DNA of 64,000 bases, taken from positions 11,022,108 through 11,086,107 of the forward strand of contig NC_066316.1 in NCBI RefSeq assembly GCF_022539315.1. Reading direction: 5' to 3'. The translations under genes were made by a program, and so were the position numbers. The stretch comes from Serinus canaria (taxonomy: Eukaryota > Chordata > Aves > Passeriformes > Fringillidae). Below the pieces are notes generated by a model. It ran no database searches, was not told the origin of the DNA, and was given only the letters and a program-made list of their open reading frames with translations. Below are positions 60,533 to 64,000 of the stretch, one piece after another (the first letter of the stretch is position 1; every line of letters starts with the position of its first letter).

Positions 60533-63500
60533 ACTGGCTAGAATGACTGCTATGCATTTTTAATGGTTTCTCTAAGTGTCATTAAGTGATAATTTGAAAA
60601 ATAAACAAACAACCAGCAGTTTACACAACTGGTTATTAATGAAGGCTGTTCCTAATTTGCTTAAAGTATCAACAAAAATTGTGGAATGAAATGTAGCAAC
60701 AGATTGAGTGTTTTGGTTTTTTTACATAAAACATTTGAGTGCTTTATCAATATTCTTTTAATGTCCATTCTAAAAACATACAATCCTATCAAGAGTAAAA
60801 TAGCACATCTTTTTGATATTAAAAAGTTGCTACAGTGTTGATTACCAATATTGTTTAGTGGCTTTTCTGTCCTGTGCTGAAACATTTTGACTTGTGCCTT
60901 CTGCTCAGCATGCTAAAAATTCTGGTTTTCAATGACAAAGTACAAAATAAGATTTGTGAGCTGATTTCCCCTTCCTGGTTTTCCTGAATCTTTACTGGCC
61001 TGTGGCAAACCTGTGGGTGTTTTACCTCCTGTCTTTCCATCTCGGAGCTCGGCATGGCAAGGCAGATTTGGAGTTGCAGTGGCCAATCATTCACTAAATA
61101 TCAATGCTAGGTTGAGGGCAAATATGCCTGAGGTTTCATCCAAATAATCATAAGAGGGAAATTTAAATTTTTTTGTGAGGAATTAATTACTCTGCAGACT
61201 GGAGAAATGTGGAGGTATTTTATTGGTACTCTTGCCCCTGATTCAAATAATTATGTAATATTTGCAGTTTGGCCAAGCTAGACTATTGTCATGGAGGATG
61301 ATGTTTGAATTCATGGCATGGAAACACCATAAAAATAGCAAAAAATGGGTATTTTTAGTTTGTCAGGTGAGCAGAAAAGATAGTTTAGTAGGAAAATCAT
61401 GTGGTTAGTTTCTTTATCCAGTGTTCATGTTGTTTCACCAACATGTTTCTTCTGAAGTAAAATGCTAAAATGCTATGCTCCGTTTTATTTTTTTTGTTGT
61501 TTTCAATTGATTTAGTTTTTAAACGAGTGCTAATTTGATGTAAATCAAATAATTATGTAATTAAATGATGCAAATAAAACTAATCTGTTCAAAATTTTTA
61601 ATTTCATGATATTGTGTATCATGGACTAGATTTTGAAGCTAAAAGGAATGAGAGGATTCAAAGATGAACAGTAAATTCTGCAGGGGTATTGCTTGAAGAA
61701 TTACTCAAGTTTTATTTGGATTAACTGCCTCCTTTTTCAAGTCCTTGTTTAGGAATAATGTATTTCAAAAGGGCCTGGCATGTACCTAAGTTCCATCCAT
61801 TTTCATGTCTGAATGCTCAGAAGCCGTTTGCAGTGCATAATGTGTGTACAAAAGCATTTTGCATGTTGATTCATTTATGTCCTTCATTTTTTTGGTGGTA
61901 CAGTCATTAAATACCTGGGAAAAAACTACAAATACGAGTTTGCTGCATCTGTTTTATCATCTTTCCACTGTGGGTATTGATGCTGCTTTAATGTGCCTGT
62001 GCAGCAAGCACCCATAGCAAATAAATTGTTGCTTGAGAGTTTTATACTTTTATTAAATATTCATTAGATGAGATGCAGGCTGCTGCTTTGAGTGCATTGA
62101 AACCCCAGAAAATGCATTGTTTGTGAATCCTTTATGCAGCATGAGCCAAAGTGTTCACTACTGAAATGTGTAAGAGTCCAGGATGTCTTGCTATCAGTTG
62201 CTCTGCAGCTGAATCTTGCTTTGGGCTGTAAAGTGAGCATAATTGATACAAGAGAGCATTATTGATACACGGCCATTTTGGGTTTCTTACATTGTATTTC
62301 TCTATAATTTGGCTACTGCCAAAAAAACCCCACCACAAACTCCCATAAAAAAAAAAAAAAGAAAACCACCAAGAATTCTTCATCAAATCTGAGAGAAAGC
62401 CCTTCAAGTAAACAGACTGATAACTTCTAATGTTCTCATTGCAAAGCAAAGTAAAAGCAGAATGCAGACCTTTCTGGTGTCTCATCTGATGTGTGTTGCA
62501 GTAGTCTCTGAAGTTACTCTTATCTAGGGAGAAGCATTTTGAATATCCAGGATCAGTGTTAGTATACAGGCTACACCAGAAGACAAGCACACTCAAGGAC
62601 CTCTCACAAAACCTGTGTCCTCAGACCTGTTTTTTTCATGTTCTGTCATTCACTGGTCTCTTAAATTCACACTGTTACTCCCTTGATCTATATATTTAAG
62701 CATCTGTTTTGGGTTTGTTCTGATAGTATCACACTTGTGTGCAGCTCTGTCCTGGAGATTTTTATTCCTGAGAAGGATGAAATTTGATGTCCTCAGGTTT
62801 TCACACCTTCATTCTTATATTTCATAAAACCTGCAGTTTTTCATTGGGATTTTACTAACTTATTAGCTTCACAGACATTTTTTGCCTTTTTATAGCTCTA
62901 AACTCCATAAACTTCTAAACAGATAATTTTTGGCTTTTTAAATAGCTTTAAATTCCTTACACCTCTAGTGTAAGGTCCATGTATATGTTACTGTATAAGA
63001 TTTTAGGGGAAATGTAATCTCCATGTATGTCATTCTTGCTTTTCTGAGATTGAAAGTTCAGCTATTTGTGCTTCACCTTCAGGATAAACTAAGAACAATA
63101 ACCTGGATGGCACTTACTAGCTAGTAAAAGTACATCCCAGAAAAAAAACCCAAAAAACACTTCATTTACTGATTCATTTTAACTTGCTGTCTGGCACAGT
63201 GCTATATAAAGCTTTAAGGCAGATTCCTAAATGAATGCTTTGTAGCTTTAGTTTATTCAAGACCTTAGGCAGATCTACTGGAAATATGTAGGTTAATGAT
63301 TCTTTTTCAGGTGTCATTTTAGTGAGAGCTGGGAAGGAAAAGATCTGTGTTTTGACTAGAATAATGCTTTGTTCTGTATGTTCACCTCAATGCTATATAT
63401 TTAGATGTGTTTCATATCAGATTGCTTAAATAACATTAATCCAATTGCTGGTGCAGTTTATTTTCCAAGTTTAATTATGTACATGAAAATTCTGTTAGAA

Positions 63501-63644
63501 AATAGTTAAAAAATATGTCCACGGGAAATCTCATTTATCTCCTTCCTTCATGGATTTTAAGTGTTTTAAATTAATTATTTTTTGATACAGTGCTTACACT
63601 AATACTGCTAAATTAGCTATGAAAATAATTCATGCAAGCTGCCT

Positions 63645-63696
63645 TTAATTAAGTGCCAGCGATTTATTTGTTTGTTTCTCTCCTTTTGTTTGCCAG
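63645..63696 (+). promoter_or_regulatory. NRXN1: Splice acceptor region of the neurexin exon
   Basis: A pyrimidine-rich stretch at 63664-63692 leads into GCCAG at 63692-63696, immediately before the open frame. No AG dinucleotide lies between 63660 and 63694. A TTAAT at 63645-63649 fits the loose branch-point consensus, with the branch A at 63648, 49 bases before the exon. A decoy CAG at 63657-63659 lies only about 10 bases from that candidate, which would normally be too close to be used. The acceptor is well supported by the reading frame; the branch point is inferred. Confidence 0.8.
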
Positions 63697-63998
63697 GAAA
63701 AGAAGAATATATTGCCACATTCAAGGGATCAGAGTACTTCTGCTATGATTTATCTCAGAACCCCATACAGAGCAGCAGTGATGAAATAACTCTGTCCTTT
63801 AAAACGCTGCAGAGGAACGGACTGATGCTTCACACAGGGAAATCGGCTGATTATGTCAATCTTGCACTGAAAAATGGAGCTGTCTCCTTGGTCATTAATT
63901 TGGGCTCAGGGGCCTTTGAAGCGCTGGTGGAACCTGTGAATGGGAAATTTAATGACAATGCCTGGCATGATGTGAAAGTAACCAGGAATCTGCGTCAG
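63697..63998 (+). CDS. NRXN1: Neurexin-1 (alpha form) internal coding exon, first part of LNS2 domain
   Basis: Neurexin-1 alpha is a presynaptic single-pass adhesion receptor. Its second LNS domain is known to bind neurexophilins and dystroglycan. The exon is 302 bases: two bases (GA) finish a glycine codon begun in the previous exon, then 100 codons stay open to CAG at 63996-63998. Recognisable blocks are [19 protein letters not shown] (exon residues 2-20), [16 protein letters not shown] (37-52), [17 protein letters not shown] and the final VTRNLRQ. Asp51 and Leu68 of the exon are 17 residues apart, as are the Ca2+-coordinating Asp and Leu known in rodent LNS2; the third ligand would lie in a later exon. 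[19 protein letters not shown] and HDVKVTR fit my memory of NRXN1 better than NRXN2 or NRXN3, which tend to have F/N and W/R there. The exon has five CpGs against a CpG-poor intron. In known gene structure, alternative splice site 1 inserts lie just upstream and the splice site 2 insert (starting H-S-G) just downstream. The gene is partial here: no start, signal peptide or membrane segment is in the window. Confidence 0.94.
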
Positions 63999-64000
63999 GT
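63999..64000 (+). promoter_or_regulatory. NRXN1: Probable splice donor (GT) at the position of neurexin splice site 2
   Basis: The last two bases of the window are GT directly after the CAG codon of N-L-R-Q. In known neurexin transcripts this is where the splice site 2 insert begins, so an exon edge is expected here. Only the first two intron bases are visible, so the donor consensus cannot be checked. GT could also be the start of a valine codon. Confidence 0.7.

Larger units (their letters stand above)
53881..63644. other. Intron adjoining the neurexin exon; no transposons recognised
   Basis: Nearly 10 kb without a recognisable CR1 or LTR, in contrast with the spacing further left. It has a 12-bp hairpin at 56255-56290, a 9-bp one at 60514-60532 and a few T- or A-runs (58508-58519, 59091-59102, 62346-62360). 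The 154-codon minus frame at 62132-62596 runs through the poly-A tract and has no domain features. Unusually repeat-free subregions, such as about 57450-57900 and 61780-62100, carry AT-rich motif clusters (ATTAATGATG, CTAATTAG) and might be conserved non-coding sequence. This is only an inference. Confidence 0.45.
1..63696 (+). other. NRXN1: Large intron upstream of the neurexin-1 LNS2 exon (5' end outside the window)
   Basis: Everything left of the exon behaves as intron: AT-rich, CpG-poor, stops in all frames, and a scatter of CR1 and LTR remnants on both strands. I looked for the short SS1 cassette exons known between the first EGF-like domain and LNS2, including the stretches around V-E-G-L-A-H-L and G-K-Y-C-C-I-N, and saw none. 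Micro-exons of about a dozen bases could easily be missed by eye. The window therefore probably lies inside the intron next to LNS2 and is transcribed on the + strand. Confidence 0.8.

Noticed and set aside
62132..62596. 154-codon minus-strand ORF
   Set aside because: It runs through a poly-A tract (giving a run of F) and shows no domain features; probably chance.

Overview
This window looks like vertebrate, avian and probably songbird, nuclear DNA. It is almost entirely one very long intron. The only protein-coding sequence I can support is a single exon at the extreme right end (63697-63998, + strand). It encodes the first part of the second LNS (laminin-neurexin-sex-hormone-binding-globulin) domain of an alpha-neurexin, and the residues match NRXN1 best. 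The exon starts after a good polypyrimidine tract and CAG acceptor. It ends in a CAG followed by the window's last two bases, GT, which fit a splice donor. In known neurexin gene structure its left edge corresponds to alternative splice site 1 (SS1) and its right edge to alternative splice site 2 (SS2).

The 63.7 kb upstream is non-coding. Avian assignment rests on several degraded CR1 LINE 3' ends and on LTRs of bird endogenous retroviruses. CR1 pieces lie at about 1426-1922 (-), 14072-14575 (-), 17428-17881 (+), 42758-42835 (-), 45267-45918 (-) and 53226-53880 (+), with a doubtful one at 2465-2540. LTRs lie at 3466-4530 (+, interrupted), 3800-4448 (-, nested inside the first), 15721-16291 (+) and 27622 to about 28047 (+, the same family as the interrupted one). 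A possible further LTR lies at about 6537-7100. No retroviral gene, no intact CR1 ORF, no tRNA, rRNA, recognisable small RNA or CRISPR array was seen.

The most informative structure is a nested retroelement at 3466-4530. The outer LTR has 8-bp inverted ends and a perfect 4-bp target duplication (GTAG). The inner LTR has TGTCCT...AGGACA ends and a perfect 5-bp duplication (CTCTT). Two striking inverted repeats probably arose by local template switching: a 58-bp near-perfect palindrome at 50887-50944, and a 17-bp perfect hairpin arm pair at 53253-53291 inside a CR1 copy. Several smaller perfect hairpins, short tandem duplications and AT microsatellites complete the picture.

I found no sign of a novel gene system. 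The open reading frames across the intron (up to about 170 codons) have no recognisable domains and several are translations of repeats. All family names come from recalled consensus sequences and gene structures; no search was run.
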